NCBI RefSeq assembly: GCF_900112065.1
Contig: NZ_FOKE01000008.1
Span: 305,798-369,797, forward strand
Source: Cohnella sp. OV330
Lineage (GTDB): Bacteria; Bacillota; Bacilli; Paenibacillales; Paenibacillaceae
Length of the DNA: 64,000 nucleotides
Reading direction: 5' to 3'
Position 1 is the stretch's first letter; every line of letters starts with the position of its first letter. Below are positions 33,336-42,028 of this stretch, piece after piece. A program made the translations under genes and the position numbers. Below the pieces are notes generated by a model that was given only the letters and a program-made list of their open reading frames with translations, did no database searches and was not told where the DNA came from.

Positions 33336-34547
33336 ATGAGCGTCCAGTACGAGCTCGTGGAGAAGGTCGTTAAAGCCGGCGGCACCGTCGGCGTGAACTG
33401 CGATTATACGGACATCAAGGCTGCGCTCGACGACATCGCGGACAACTCGGCCGGGAAGCGGTACGTGCTGCGGATATTGAACGGCACCTACGATGTCTCG
33501 AACGACGGAAACCTGTATCTTGGCCTGAAAAATTACGTGGACCTCATTGGACAATCACGGGGCGGCGTGCGGATCGTGAAGCGGGACGATGACTACAGCG
33601 ACGCGAAAAACGTGTTCGACACGGCCTATTACGGACAACGGATCGAATACGCGTCGCTTCGGAACCTGACCCTCATCGGCTATAACTTGAAGGCGCCCGT
33701 GCACATCGACGACGAATATTTGCAAGGCACGATCGAGCTCGTCGACTGCACGTTGATCAACGAAAACACGCCGGACATGGGCAACTATCGGAACGGTCTC
33801 GCTTGCGGCCTTCGGCAGGGCCAGCGGGTCGTTGCCAGAGGCGTCCATTCCAACGGCATGCTATGGATGCATAACGGCTTCGAGGCGTATGCCGGAGAGG
33901 GCTGCCGCTTCGAGCTTTACAACTGCATCAGTCCGTTCATCGTGATCGGCGAGCTGATCACCTACGGCAACGATACCATTGTCATCGAGGGCTGCCGGGC
34001 TGAATTTCTCCGCTATCTTTATATCAAAGGCGTTGCGGTGCAGCAGCTGCGTCCGTATGTCCAATCCAGTTTTTCGTTCGAACTCCGGGGCAATTCGATC
34101 GATTACGTCGAAGCCGTAACGACGATGGACCTCGGCTACACGTCGGTTCCCACCGCGTTCGATGAGCTTTGCGAGGGAAAGTGGTCCATCAGCGATCCTT
34201 CTATCCATCAGTTCGTTCGGAATACCGGGGCGGCAGATATCGTTAGAGGGAGCCTAGTATCGCGAAATGGAGACGGCGTGAAGCGATGGGCTTCAGGCGA
34301 ACGGCTGTACGGCATGGCATTGGACGTCATCCTGCCCGTCGACTACGGGATCGTCCAGGACCGCGGCATCGTGTTTATTCCCGTTCATCCGGATACGGAG
34401 ATCGCCGAGGACGAGCCGGTCGAGCTGGACGCGTCGGGCCGGGCCGTTCGACATGGCCGCGGCGAGAAAATCGGCGTGGCCCAAGGTCGGTATGCGCACG
34501 GCGACCGTCCGTTGAAGGTCAAGCTAACGAAATCGCAACTATCATAA
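33336..34547 (+). CDS. Predicted intracellular beta-helix (pectin-lyase-like) protein
   Basis: A 403-residue protein with a repeated pattern of short strands typical of right-handed beta-helices. It starts with 'GGTVGVNCDYTDIKAALDDI', the opening seen in pectinesterase-like and phage tail-spike proteins, then 'LRILNGTYDVSNDGNLYLGLKNYVDLIGQ' in segments. There is no signal peptide. The last 80 residues look like a separate small beta domain ('VPVDYGIV...VFIPVHPDTEIAEDEPV'-like), similar in feel to phage capsid-decoration domains. It may process or bind imported pectin fragments. No catalytic residues can be assigned. Confidence 0.55.
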   Translation: MSVQYELVEKVVKAGGTVGVNCDYTDIKAALDDIADNSAGKRYVLRILNGTYDVSNDGNLYLGLKNYVDLIGQSRGGVRIVKRDDDYSDAKNVFDTAYYGQRIEYASLRNLTLIGYNLKAPVHIDDEYLQGTIELVDCTLINENTPDMGNYRNGLACGLRQGQRVVARGVHSNGMLWMHNGFEAYAGEGCRFELYNCISPFIVIGELITYGNDTIVIEGCRAEFLRYLYIKGVAVQQLRPYVQSSFSFELRGNSIDYVEAVTTMDLGYTSVPTAFDELCEGKWSISDPSIHQFVRNTGAADIVRGSLVSRNGDGVKRWASGERLYGMALDVILPVDYGIVQDRGIVFIPVHPDTEIAEDEPVELDASGRAVRHGRGEKIGVAQGRYAHGDRPLKVKLTKSQLS

Positions 34548-34565
34548 TCATTCTATTACCTAGTA

Positions 34566-34605
34566 AGAAAGAGCCGATTCTATACCGAATAGGCTCTTTC
34601 TATTT
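34566..34605 (+). terminator. Rho-independent terminator
   Basis: AGAAAGAGCC / GGCTCTTTCT stem with an inner ATTC/GAAT pairing, followed by T-rich sequence. It closes the GH51/beta-helix transcript before the two-component genes. Confidence 0.85.
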
Positions 34606-34642
34606 GCATCCATTTGCATCCTGTATAGATGAGGTGTGAGCC

Positions 34643-36286
34643 ATGATCAAGGTCATCATCGTAGAAGACGAGATGCTGGTGCGAATCGGCCTGAAAAACT
34701 CGATCGAATGGGCGAAATTAGGCATGGAGGTCATCGCCGACTTCTCCAATGGGCAGGCTGCATGGGATTTCTATGAGCAAGTAAGGCCCGATCTCATTCT
34801 GACCGATATCCGAATGCCGAACATGGACGGGATGGAGCTGATCTCCCGCATCAGAGAGAACGATGGCCAGACCAAGATCATCATTCTGACGGCTTATGAG
34901 GAATTCGATTGGGTTCATAAGGCGATCCGGTTCGGCGTGACCGATTATATCCTCAAGTTCAAGATGTCCATCGACGAGATGGAGAAGGTCTTGCAAAAAG
35001 TGCAGGCCGAATTGAAAACGAAGAGCTTCCGATCGCCGTCGGAGCCGCAGCACGATCAGCTGAATGCCATCAACCTCAAGGAAAACGCAATGAAGGACTA
35101 TCTGTCTTACGGGCGCTATTCGGATGCGGAATTCGCCGCGATAACGAAAGAGCTGCGCTTCCGTCTTCAGCCGGAGCGGCTTCTATTGTGCGTGATGGCC
35201 ATCGACAACTTCAAGCAGATGGAAAGCAAATTCAAAGACAGCCACGGGAATTTGATCCGATTCAGCATCCTGAATATGATGAGCGAGCTGCTGGCCGGCT
35301 ACAATCGGGGAGAAGTCATCTACGAGCGTGACGAGAAATATATCTTGACGTTCAGCTTCCAGGATGTCGTCAGCGAGTCGAACATTTATCAACAGCTGCA
35401 GGACATCCTGTCGCATATCAGCAGCGTCATTAAAACTTACCTGAACGCGTCCGTCACCTTCGGAATCAGTTCGATCAACAACGGCTATTCCGCGCTGAAG
35501 CCCATGTACGCGGAATGCCTCCGCATGTTGGATCTTAGATTCGTTCTCGGCAACGTTTCCTATATCCGATCGGATGTAATGGGCGCGGAACGCATTTCGA
35601 AAAACGTAGCCATGAAACTCGACAAGACGATTCGCGAATGGGAGCCGTTTAACGACCGGTACTTCAAGGAAATCGAGGCCGGCATCCAGTCGCTCGGCCA
35701 GCTTGAGCGCATCTCCAAGCAGGACATCCAGGTGATGATGATTCGCTGGATTCACTGGCCGACCGTTAATCTCAATAGCTACGCCGACGACATCTCCGGC
35801 ATGGCGCTCGACTACGCCGGACGGATTCATCAGAGCCTGACTTTGGACGAGAACATCGCGATTTTCACGCGTTACCTCCATGAAGTTCAACATTTTCATG
35901 AGAAAAAGAGAGCGATCAGCAAAGAAATCGCCGAGGCGATCAAATACATTCAAGCCCATTACGATCAAGATCTCTCCCTCCAGCAGCTGGCCGACCAAGT
36001 GAAGATGAATCCGAGTTACTTAAGCAGGCTGTTCAAGAAGCATTTGCAGACGAGCTTCATTGAATATCTGAATGCTTACCGGATCGATATGGCCAAAAAC
36101 CTGTTGATGAACACGCATCTCAAATCCTACGAGATCGCCGCGAAGACCGGTTATAAGGATGACAGCTACTTCAGCCGGATTTTCAAAAGGGTAACCGGCA
36201 TGAGGCCGCACGAGTTCAGGAAGCAATGGTTCGTGGACAACAGGGAGGAAAAAGAGGATGACGCGGATGATGAGATTGTTCAATAG
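34643..36286 (+). CDS. YesN-type response regulator with AraC output domain
   Basis: A 547-residue cytoplasmic regulator. The receiver domain (1-120) has the acidic pocket 'VEDE' (7-10), phospho-acceptor D55 in LILTDIRMPN, and 'ILTAYEEFDW'. A linker of about 300 residues is typical of the YesN subfamily. The C-terminal AraC helix-turn-helix pair lies at about 440-535 ('LSLQQLADQVKMNPSYLSRLFKKH' in parts, 'IAAKTGYKDDSYFSRIFKRVTG'). Its 3' end overlaps the histidine kinase gene by 29 bp. It should activate the downstream importer operon. Confidence 0.93.
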   Translation: MIKVIIVEDEMLVRIGLKNSIEWAKLGMEVIADFSNGQAAWDFYEQVRPDLILTDIRMPNMDGMELISRIRENDGQTKIIILTAYEEFDWVHKAIRFGVTDYILKFKMSIDEMEKVLQKVQAELKTKSFRSPSEPQHDQLNAINLKENAMKDYLSYGRYSDAEFAAITKELRFRLQPERLLLCVMAIDNFKQMESKFKDSHGNLIRFSILNMMSELLAGYNRGEVIYERDEKYILTFSFQDVVSESNIYQQLQDILSHISSVIKTYLNASVTFGISSINNGYSALKPMYAECLRMLDLRFVLGNVSYIRSDVMGAERISKNVAMKLDKTIREWEPFNDRYFKEIEAGIQSLGQLERISKQDIQVMMIRWIHWPTVNLNSYADDISGMALDYAGRIHQSLTLDENIAIFTRYLHEVQHFHEKKRAISKEIAEAIKYIQAHYDQDLSLQQLADQVKMNPSYLSRLFKKHLQTSFIEYLNAYRIDMAKNLLMNTHLKSYEIAAKTGYKDDSYFSRIFKRVTGMRPHEFRKQWFVDNREEKEDDADDEIVQ

Positions 36287-38090
36287 GGCAAACCGATATT
36301 CCTTGGCGAACCAATTGGTCGTCTCGTTCCTCATCATCTTTCTGCTCATCTTTACGATCAGCTCGCTGTTTGCCTATTTCGGCATTCTGAATGTGTTGAA
36401 AAAAAACGCGGTAGATACGAATCAACAGCGATTTAAGCAAAACGACTATAATCTATCGGTGTTTGTCAACGAGGTGGATCAGGTCTCCAGGCAGCTTTTT
36501 TTAGAGGCCGAGCTGCAAAATTTGATCAATTTCAAGAGCATGACCGAGATGAACAGCGTCCTGCAGGTTTCGGCGGCATTCCAATATTTTACCGAAGCGC
36601 TATCGGACAATAAATTTATCGACTCGATCAGCTATTTTGGCGATAACGGCTTTATGATTCGAACGACCGCGCAAAGAAACGATATTTTATACGATTCGAA
36701 CAGTAAGGTGAACGAATTTTATCAGAATCAAGTCTATGGCAAGATGAAGTCGGCTGGGCAGACGTTAGTCTGGTTCGGCGGATTTACCGATCAAGATTTC
36801 AATATCGCTGACTCGACGCCGATATCGTCCAAAGCGACGACGCCGATACACTATATTACCGCCGCGCGCAGCTTTTACTCGAATAACCATTCGGCTACGC
36901 TTGTCATCAATATGGATATGAAGTACTTCAACGATATCTACAACCATGCCAACGATATTGAGAATAATGACTTGTATCTGGTCGATGGATCAGGGCGAAT
37001 CGTGTCCCATGGGGACGAAGAGAAGATCGGGCAAGCGGGGGCGGTCCCCGAACAAGTCTTTCATCCCGCGCACGCAAGCGATAAGTTCGCCAGCGAAGAA
37101 CGCAACGGCAAACAAATCATGTCCTACCGCATCAACGAGATGGGTTGGATCCTCGTTAACGAAATTCCTGTAAGCCTTTTCATACGCGATATTTTGACCT
37201 TGCGGCTCATCGTCGTGACGATGTTTATTTTCAGCTTGGCATCGGCGGCCGTTCTCTCGAGATACTGGATACGCAGAATAACGAAGCCGTTAAACAGCTT
37301 AACGACCGTCGTGAGAAGAATGGGGCAAGGCAATCTGGGATTAACGTTGGATCTGGATTTAAAAAACGAACTCGGCATTCTCATCGCGCAATTCAATAAA
37401 ATGTCCAAAAACATCCAAGACCTGATCGAACAAAAGGAATCGATTCAGGAAGAGAAGCGGACGATCGAGATCGGGGCGTTGCAGTCGCAGATCAATCCCC
37501 ATTTCTTCTACAACACGCTGAATACGATCAAATGGATGGCCATCATGGTCAAAGCGGACAATATCGTGGAAAGCATCACGACCTTGGGCGATTATTTGCA
37601 ACCGATGTTTAAGCAAGGCATGCTCTGCACGATCCGGGAAGAGATCGATTATATCGAAAACTATATCAAGATTATGAATTATCGCATGGCAGGCGGGGTG
37701 AAACTCCATTTTCAGATCGCCCCCGAAGTGACGGAATATCCCATTTTGCGATTTCTGCTGCAGCCCTTGGTCGAAAATGCGATTACGCATGGGCTAAAAA
37801 ACCAAAACGGAGGAGTCATAACCATTACCGCTTCGGAACAAAAAAATGAAATCGTCTGGCGCATCTCCGATAATGGCGAAGGCATGTCCGAAGACAAGCT
37901 GCAAGAGATTAGGGAATCGCTTCATAGAAGCAACAGCGAACCATCGGGCGAAAAGAAGGGGATCGGCCTGTACAATACGAACCGCAGAATCCAGCTTCAC
38001 TTCGGCGATCGTCATGCCATCAAAATACAGAGCGAGCTGAATGCGGGGACAGAACTGCAGTTCACGATACCAAAAGTGCAAAAAACGTAA
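36258..38090 (+). CDS. YesM-type sensor histidine kinase
   Basis: A 610-residue membrane kinase. TM1 at about 18-46, an extracellular sensor (50-310), TM2 at about 315-335, then HAMP (336-390, 'RRITKPLNSLTTVVRRMGQG'). The HisKA_5-type phospho-acceptor is H415 in 'LQSQINPHFFYNTLN', and the HATPase follows with N ('LQPLVENAITHGL'), G1 ('ISDNGEGM') and G2 ('GIGLYNTNRRI') boxes. It senses an extracellular sugar, possibly together with the lipoprotein SBP. It is coupled to the yesN-like gene by an overlap. Confidence 0.93.
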   Translation: MTRMMRLFNRANRYSLANQLVVSFLIIFLLIFTISSLFAYFGILNVLKKNAVDTNQQRFKQNDYNLSVFVNEVDQVSRQLFLEAELQNLINFKSMTEMNSVLQVSAAFQYFTEALSDNKFIDSISYFGDNGFMIRTTAQRNDILYDSNSKVNEFYQNQVYGKMKSAGQTLVWFGGFTDQDFNIADSTPISSKATTPIHYITAARSFYSNNHSATLVINMDMKYFNDIYNHANDIENNDLYLVDGSGRIVSHGDEEKIGQAGAVPEQVFHPAHASDKFASEERNGKQIMSYRINEMGWILVNEIPVSLFIRDILTLRLIVVTMFIFSLASAAVLSRYWIRRITKPLNSLTTVVRRMGQGNLGLTLDLDLKNELGILIAQFNKMSKNIQDLIEQKESIQEEKRTIEIGALQSQINPHFFYNTLNTIKWMAIMVKADNIVESITTLGDYLQPMFKQGMLCTIREEIDYIENYIKIMNYRMAGGVKLHFQIAPEVTEYPILRFLLQPLVENAITHGLKNQNGGVITITASEQKNEIVWRISDNGEGMSEDKLQEIRESLHRSNSEPSGEKKGIGLYNTNRRIQLHFGDRHAIKIQSELNAGTELQFTIPKVQKT

Positions 38091-38148
38091 AGAAAATACA
38101 ACTTTTTCTGGGGCCGGGAACGGATTCATTTTAGGCGCTCAGGTTTGT

Positions 38149-38209
38149 TGTGTATTTCACTAGAAAGTCCATTTTTCCGCTTGAAAGCCTTTTCTATAAT
38201 GAATACACA
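38149..38209 (+). promoter_or_regulatory. Promoter of importer operon flanked by an inverted repeat
   Basis: A consensus TATAAT (38195-38200) has only a weak TTTTTC at -35 spacing, as expected for an activator-dependent promoter. It is bracketed by an 8-bp inverted repeat TGTGTATT (38149-38156) / AATACACA (38202-38209). The repeat could be a response-regulator site or a stem in RNA. Confidence 0.5.
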
Positions 38210-38239
38210 GACCAAATACCAGCCAAGGAGAATAAAGCG

Positions 38240-39142
38240 ATGCTATCCAAAAAGAATAGAATCGGGTGGAAATACTTCCTCATCGCCATGCCGTTTATGA
38301 TTTACGTCATCGCTTTTTACTTCGTGCCGTTATTCGGTTGGATCTATTCCTTTTACAACTACAACCCGGCACTCAGCTTCTCGCAGCTTAAGTTCGTAGG
38401 TTTCGATAACTTTATGAAGATGTACAACGAACGAAGCGAAATTTACCGGGTTCTCAAGAACACGTTGGCGATGAGCTTCCTTTTAATCCTCGTCACCCCG
38501 TTGCCGTTGATCGCAGCCATTATGATGAATGAAATCAGGCATAACAAGTATAAGCGATTTATTCAAACGGTGACTACGCTGCCTAATTTTATAAGCTGGA
38601 TCGTCGTGTTCGCCCTCGCGTTCGCCGTTTTTTCAAGCGATGGCCTTTACTATACGTTGTTGAAAAACTTGCATCTCGACGTGCCTGTTATCGGCCTGCT
38701 CGGCAACAACGGCGCGGCCTGGTTTTTCCAGGCGGGGCTGTACGTCTGGAAGACGATCGGATGGACGATGATCATCTACATGGCCGCGATCGCAGGAATT
38801 GACAGCGAGCAATACGAGGCGGCTCGCATCGACGGTGCCGGCAAATTCGGCTTAATGCGCCACATCACGATTCCGGGTCTCGCGCCAACGTTTTTTGTCC
38901 TCCTGCTGCTGCAGATCAGCAACTTGCTCAACAACGGCTTCGATCAATATTTTGTTTTCTACAACTCGCTTGTCGCGGATAAATTGGACGTGCTCGACTT
39001 TTACATTTACAAAGTCGGCTGGGCCGTCAGCGACTATTCCTATGCGACGGTGTTGGGGATGGTGAAGTCGTTGCTCGGTATTGCGCTGTTGTTCTCCGTC
39101 AATTACCTCTCCAAGAAAACGAAGGGAGAGTCGATCCTATGA
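38240..39142 (+). CDS. Sugar ABC transporter permease, LplB-type
   Basis: A 300-residue membrane subunit with six helices. The EAA loop reads 'YEAARIDGAGKFGLMRHITIPG', typical of carbohydrate importers of the LplB/YtcP group common in Paenibacillaceae. Start ATG at 38240 has AAGGAG 9 nt upstream; an upstream extension to 38150 covers the promoter and is not used. It overlaps the next permease by 4 bp (ATGA). No ATPase gene is in the locus, so it probably shares a general MsmX-type ATPase encoded elsewhere. Confidence 0.92.
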   Translation: MLSKKNRIGWKYFLIAMPFMIYVIAFYFVPLFGWIYSFYNYNPALSFSQLKFVGFDNFMKMYNERSEIYRVLKNTLAMSFLLILVTPLPLIAAIMMNEIRHNKYKRFIQTVTTLPNFISWIVVFALAFAVFSSDGLYYTLLKNLHLDVPVIGLLGNNGAAWFFQAGLYVWKTIGWTMIIYMAAIAGIDSEQYEAARIDGAGKFGLMRHITIPGLAPTFFVLLLLQISNLLNNGFDQYFVFYNSLVADKLDVLDFYIYKVGWAVSDYSYATVLGMVKSLLGIALLFSVNYLSKKTKGESIL

Positions 39143-40038
39143 ACGCCAAGCAACGAGGCTCGCTGGCCGAACGCGCATTCGATCTATTCAACTACGTTTT
39201 CATGGCTTTGTTCTCCTTTATCTGCGTCTATCCGTTTTACTACGTGTTTATTTATTCGATCAGCGAACCGAGACTGGCGCAGAAGGGCGTTTATTTTTGG
39301 CCGGGCAGCCTGAATTTTGACGCTTATGTCAAAGTGTTCAGCTTAAATACGATCCCGCACGCCTTCCTCGTTTCGGTAGAGAAAACATTGATATTCACCG
39401 TATTGTGCGTCTATTTTTCGGCGATGCTTTCCTATCTCTTTACCAAACACCAGATGCCTTTTCGCAGATTGATGTACCGCATCGTGATCTCGTCGATGTA
39501 TCTGAATTCGGGTCTGATTCCCTGGTACATCACGATGAAAACGTATGGACTTCGCAATTCCTTCCTGCTTTATGTCATTCCCGGCATCATTAACGCCTTT
39601 TATATCATCCTGATCAAAACCTATATCGAGCAGCTGCCCTCGTCGCTTGAAGAGTCGGCGCAATTAGACGGCGCGGGTTTTATGACCATCTTCAACAAAA
39701 TCATCTTCCCCTTGTCCAAACCGATCGTGGCTACGGTCGCCGTATATGCCTCGGTAGGCTGCTGGAATAGCTGGATCGATAATTACTTGCTGGTCGAGAA
39801 AGCAAACCTGCAGACGATTCAAGTCATCTTGTACGGATACCTGAACGAAGCGCAGAGCATGACCCAGGATCTAGCGAGCATGGCGGCGCACGCAGGCGCT
39901 GGGAGGCAGCTCCAGTTTTCGCCGGAGACGATCAAGATGAGCATCACCGTCATCTCGGTGCTTCCGATCATTCTCGTCTATCCGTTCCTGCAAAAGAACT
40001 TTATCAAGGGCATCATGCTCGGCGCCGTCAAAGGCTAA
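39139..40038 (+). CDS. Sugar ABC transporter permease, LplC-type
   Basis: A 299-residue six-helix permease, partner of the preceding subunit. The EAA loop is 'LEESAQLDGAGFMTIFNKIIFPLSKP'-like, seen in segments, and the C-terminus ends in 'YPFLQKNFIKGIMLGAVKG', the signature of LplC/YtcP-type proteins. Overlaps the upstream gene by ATGA. It is followed by a stable hairpin before the binding-protein gene. Confidence 0.93.
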   Translation: MNAKQRGSLAERAFDLFNYVFMALFSFICVYPFYYVFIYSISEPRLAQKGVYFWPGSLNFDAYVKVFSLNTIPHAFLVSVEKTLIFTVLCVYFSAMLSYLFTKHQMPFRRLMYRIVISSMYLNSGLIPWYITMKTYGLRNSFLLYVIPGIINAFYIILIKTYIEQLPSSLEESAQLDGAGFMTIFNKIIFPLSKPIVATVAVYASVGCWNSWIDNYLLVEKANLQTIQVILYGYLNEAQSMTQDLASMAAHAGAGRQLQFSPETIKMSITVISVLPIILVYPFLQKNFIKGIMLGAVKG

Positions 40039-40042
40039 TACG

Positions 40043-40074
40043 GATATGATGGTTTTTCTAAAAAACCATGTATC
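40043..40074 (+). other. Intercistronic RNA hairpin before the binding-protein gene
   Basis: ATGGTTTTT-CTA-AAAAACCAT is a perfect 9-bp stem with a 3-nt loop, extended by GATA/TATC. No T-run follows. Such hairpins between permease and binding-protein genes can protect the downstream mRNA from decay and raise its level. Confidence 0.6.
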
Positions 40075-40115
40075 AATAGATAAAAGCGAAAGTCAATCAC
40101 TAGGGAGGTTATTCG

Positions 40116-41930
40116 ATGTCAGGGATGAAAAAGAAATCGAGTCTGCTTGCGATGGTCGTCAGTACGTCCCTTCTTGTCATGACAGCTTGTTCAGGCAATA
40201 ACGCAACGAACAATGCTTCATCCGCACCCGCTTCAAGCGCGGCGCCTGCATCGAGTCAAGCAGCCGCATCCAGCCCCGCGGCCGACGCTTCGGCCGGAAC
40301 ATCCGATTATCCCGAGCTCCCCAGAGATCCGATTACGTTGAAGGTATTCATCGGCGGCTCCGACGCCAACAAAGGAATTTGGAATACTTCCATAGGCAAA
40401 GTCATTCAGGAGAAATTCGGCATCACGCTGGATTTCATCACGGGCGACGACGTGAAAGAGAAGACGATGATAGCCGGCGGCGACTTGCCCGACGTCATTA
40501 CGACCGGCGGATCCGTCAGCGCATTGGTCGACTCCTTGATTCAGGGCGGCCAGGTTATTCAATTGGACGACTTGATCGACAAGTACGGTCCGAACATCAA
40601 GAAAAATACGCCGCAAGCGCTGGAAATCATGAAAGCTTCCGCCAGCAACAATACAGGTAAACTCTATTTCCTGCCGGTGCGGGTGAATAAAGCGGCCAGC
40701 AGTCCTGTCCCGCTGAAAAGCGCGCTTGCCGGATTCTACACCCGATGGGATCTGTATAAAGCGATCGGCGCCCCGGCCATGACGAACGAAGACGATTTCT
40801 TGAAGGTCAACAAGGAAATGCAAGACAAGTTCCCGACGACCAAAGACGGCAAAAAAACGTATGCGTTCTCGGCATGGGCCGCGGATCCGTTCCCGTACAT
40901 TATTTCCTATCCGTTCTCCATGGGATATAACAACTGGACGGCGAATACGTCGATCAGCGCAACGACCGGCGAGGTCGTAGATAACTACATCGCGAAGGAC
41001 GGCGTATTCTGGAACGGCATCAAGTTCTTCAATAAAGCTTACCGCATGGGATTATTCGATCCGGAAGGCTTCACGCAGAAGATCGAGCAGTATATCGCGA
41101 AGCTGAACTCGGGCCAAGTCTTTAACTCGGCGGCTAGCTTCTGGATGGGCGGCAATGACCTGGTCACGAATACCGGAAACGCGAATGCGGAATTGCTGCA
41201 ACTGCCCGGACCGTTCCCCGGCTATATGGCGTTGTATCCAAAAGACGCGCCGGGCGGCAACCTCCTCGGACCGGCTCGCGCCATTACGAAAGCGAACAAA
41301 TATCCGGAACGCACGATGGAGCTGTTTAATTACCTGAGCGGAGACGAAGGCGGAAGATTGCTGTTCACCGGCGTTAAAGGCGTGGATTGGGATGTCGTAG
41401 ACGGCAAACCGCAATTGATCGGCAAAATGGCGAATACGACCGATCCAGGCTACAACGATTATCTGACCAGCGTAGGTACCGAAAAGCTCAACAAATTGTC
41501 CAATCTCCATGAAGCCTGGACGGCGGAAGACGGCTATCCGCTTGATCTGAAGCTTGTCATCGATCCGGCTACCGTCACGCCGGCCGAAAAGGAATTGGCT
41601 CAGCAATTCGGGGCGGATCTGTACCCGGGGCAAGTATACGACAAGCTGGTCAAAGACGGAAAAGCCGTCACGGATTCGAAATACTTTGCCTTCACCGCAT
41701 TCGTCAAGCAAATGTCGGAGCCGAACCAGCAAATTATGGTTAAGGCGGATCAATACTTCCTGGCGAACGTCGCGAAATTCATTATGGCCAAGGACGACGC
41801 AGCCTTCGATGCCGCACGGAATAAGGCCGTCGACGACTTCCTTGCGATGGGCGTAGACAAAGCATATGCCGAATTCCACAAGCTGATCGATGACGCCAAA
41901 GCGTTCGTTAAAGAAAATAACCTGGAATAG
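40116..41930 (+). CDS. Extracellular sugar-binding lipoprotein (LplA-type)
   Basis: A 604-residue solute-binding protein. The signal ends at the lipobox VMTAC (C25), followed by an Ala/Ser/Pro-rich linker (to about 60) and a large two-lobed binding domain starting 'DPITLKVFIGGSDANKGIW'. The size (over 500 aa) is typical of LplA-like proteins paired with YesMN systems, which bind oligosaccharides. AGGGAGG precedes the ATG. A hairpin terminator follows, so the enzyme genes downstream may depend on read-through. Confidence 0.93.
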   Translation: MSGMKKKSSLLAMVVSTSLLVMTACSGNNATNNASSAPASSAAPASSQAAASSPAADASAGTSDYPELPRDPITLKVFIGGSDANKGIWNTSIGKVIQEKFGITLDFITGDDVKEKTMIAGGDLPDVITTGGSVSALVDSLIQGGQVIQLDDLIDKYGPNIKKNTPQALEIMKASASNNTGKLYFLPVRVNKAASSPVPLKSALAGFYTRWDLYKAIGAPAMTNEDDFLKVNKEMQDKFPTTKDGKKTYAFSAWAADPFPYIISYPFSMGYNNWTANTSISATTGEVVDNYIAKDGVFWNGIKFFNKAYRMGLFDPEGFTQKIEQYIAKLNSGQVFNSAASFWMGGNDLVTNTGNANAELLQLPGPFPGYMALYPKDAPGGNLLGPARAITKANKYPERTMELFNYLSGDEGGRLLFTGVKGVDWDVVDGKPQLIGKMANTTDPGYNDYLTSVGTEKLNKLSNLHEAWTAEDGYPLDLKLVIDPATVTPAEKELAQQFGADLYPGQVYDKLVKDGKAVTDSKYFAFTAFVKQMSEPNQQIMVKADQYFLANVAKFIMAKDDAAFDAARNKAVDDFLAMGVDKAYAEFHKLIDDAKAFVKENNLE

Positions 41931-41956
41931 GAACGGCCGCCAGAACGACGTAATTG

Positions 41957-41987
41957 AAAAGGGACTGCCTCCAGGTGGTCCCTTTTC
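41957..41987 (+). terminator. Partial terminator between binding protein and enzyme genes
   Basis: AAAAGGGAC / GTCCCTTTT stem (with an inner CCT/AGG) ends in only four T's before a C. It is likely leaky and would lower expression of the downstream glycosidases relative to the importer. Confidence 0.7.
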
Positions 41988-42028
41988 TACGGGTTTGCGA
42001 GCGATGGATCTTTACGGGAGGGAATCAT

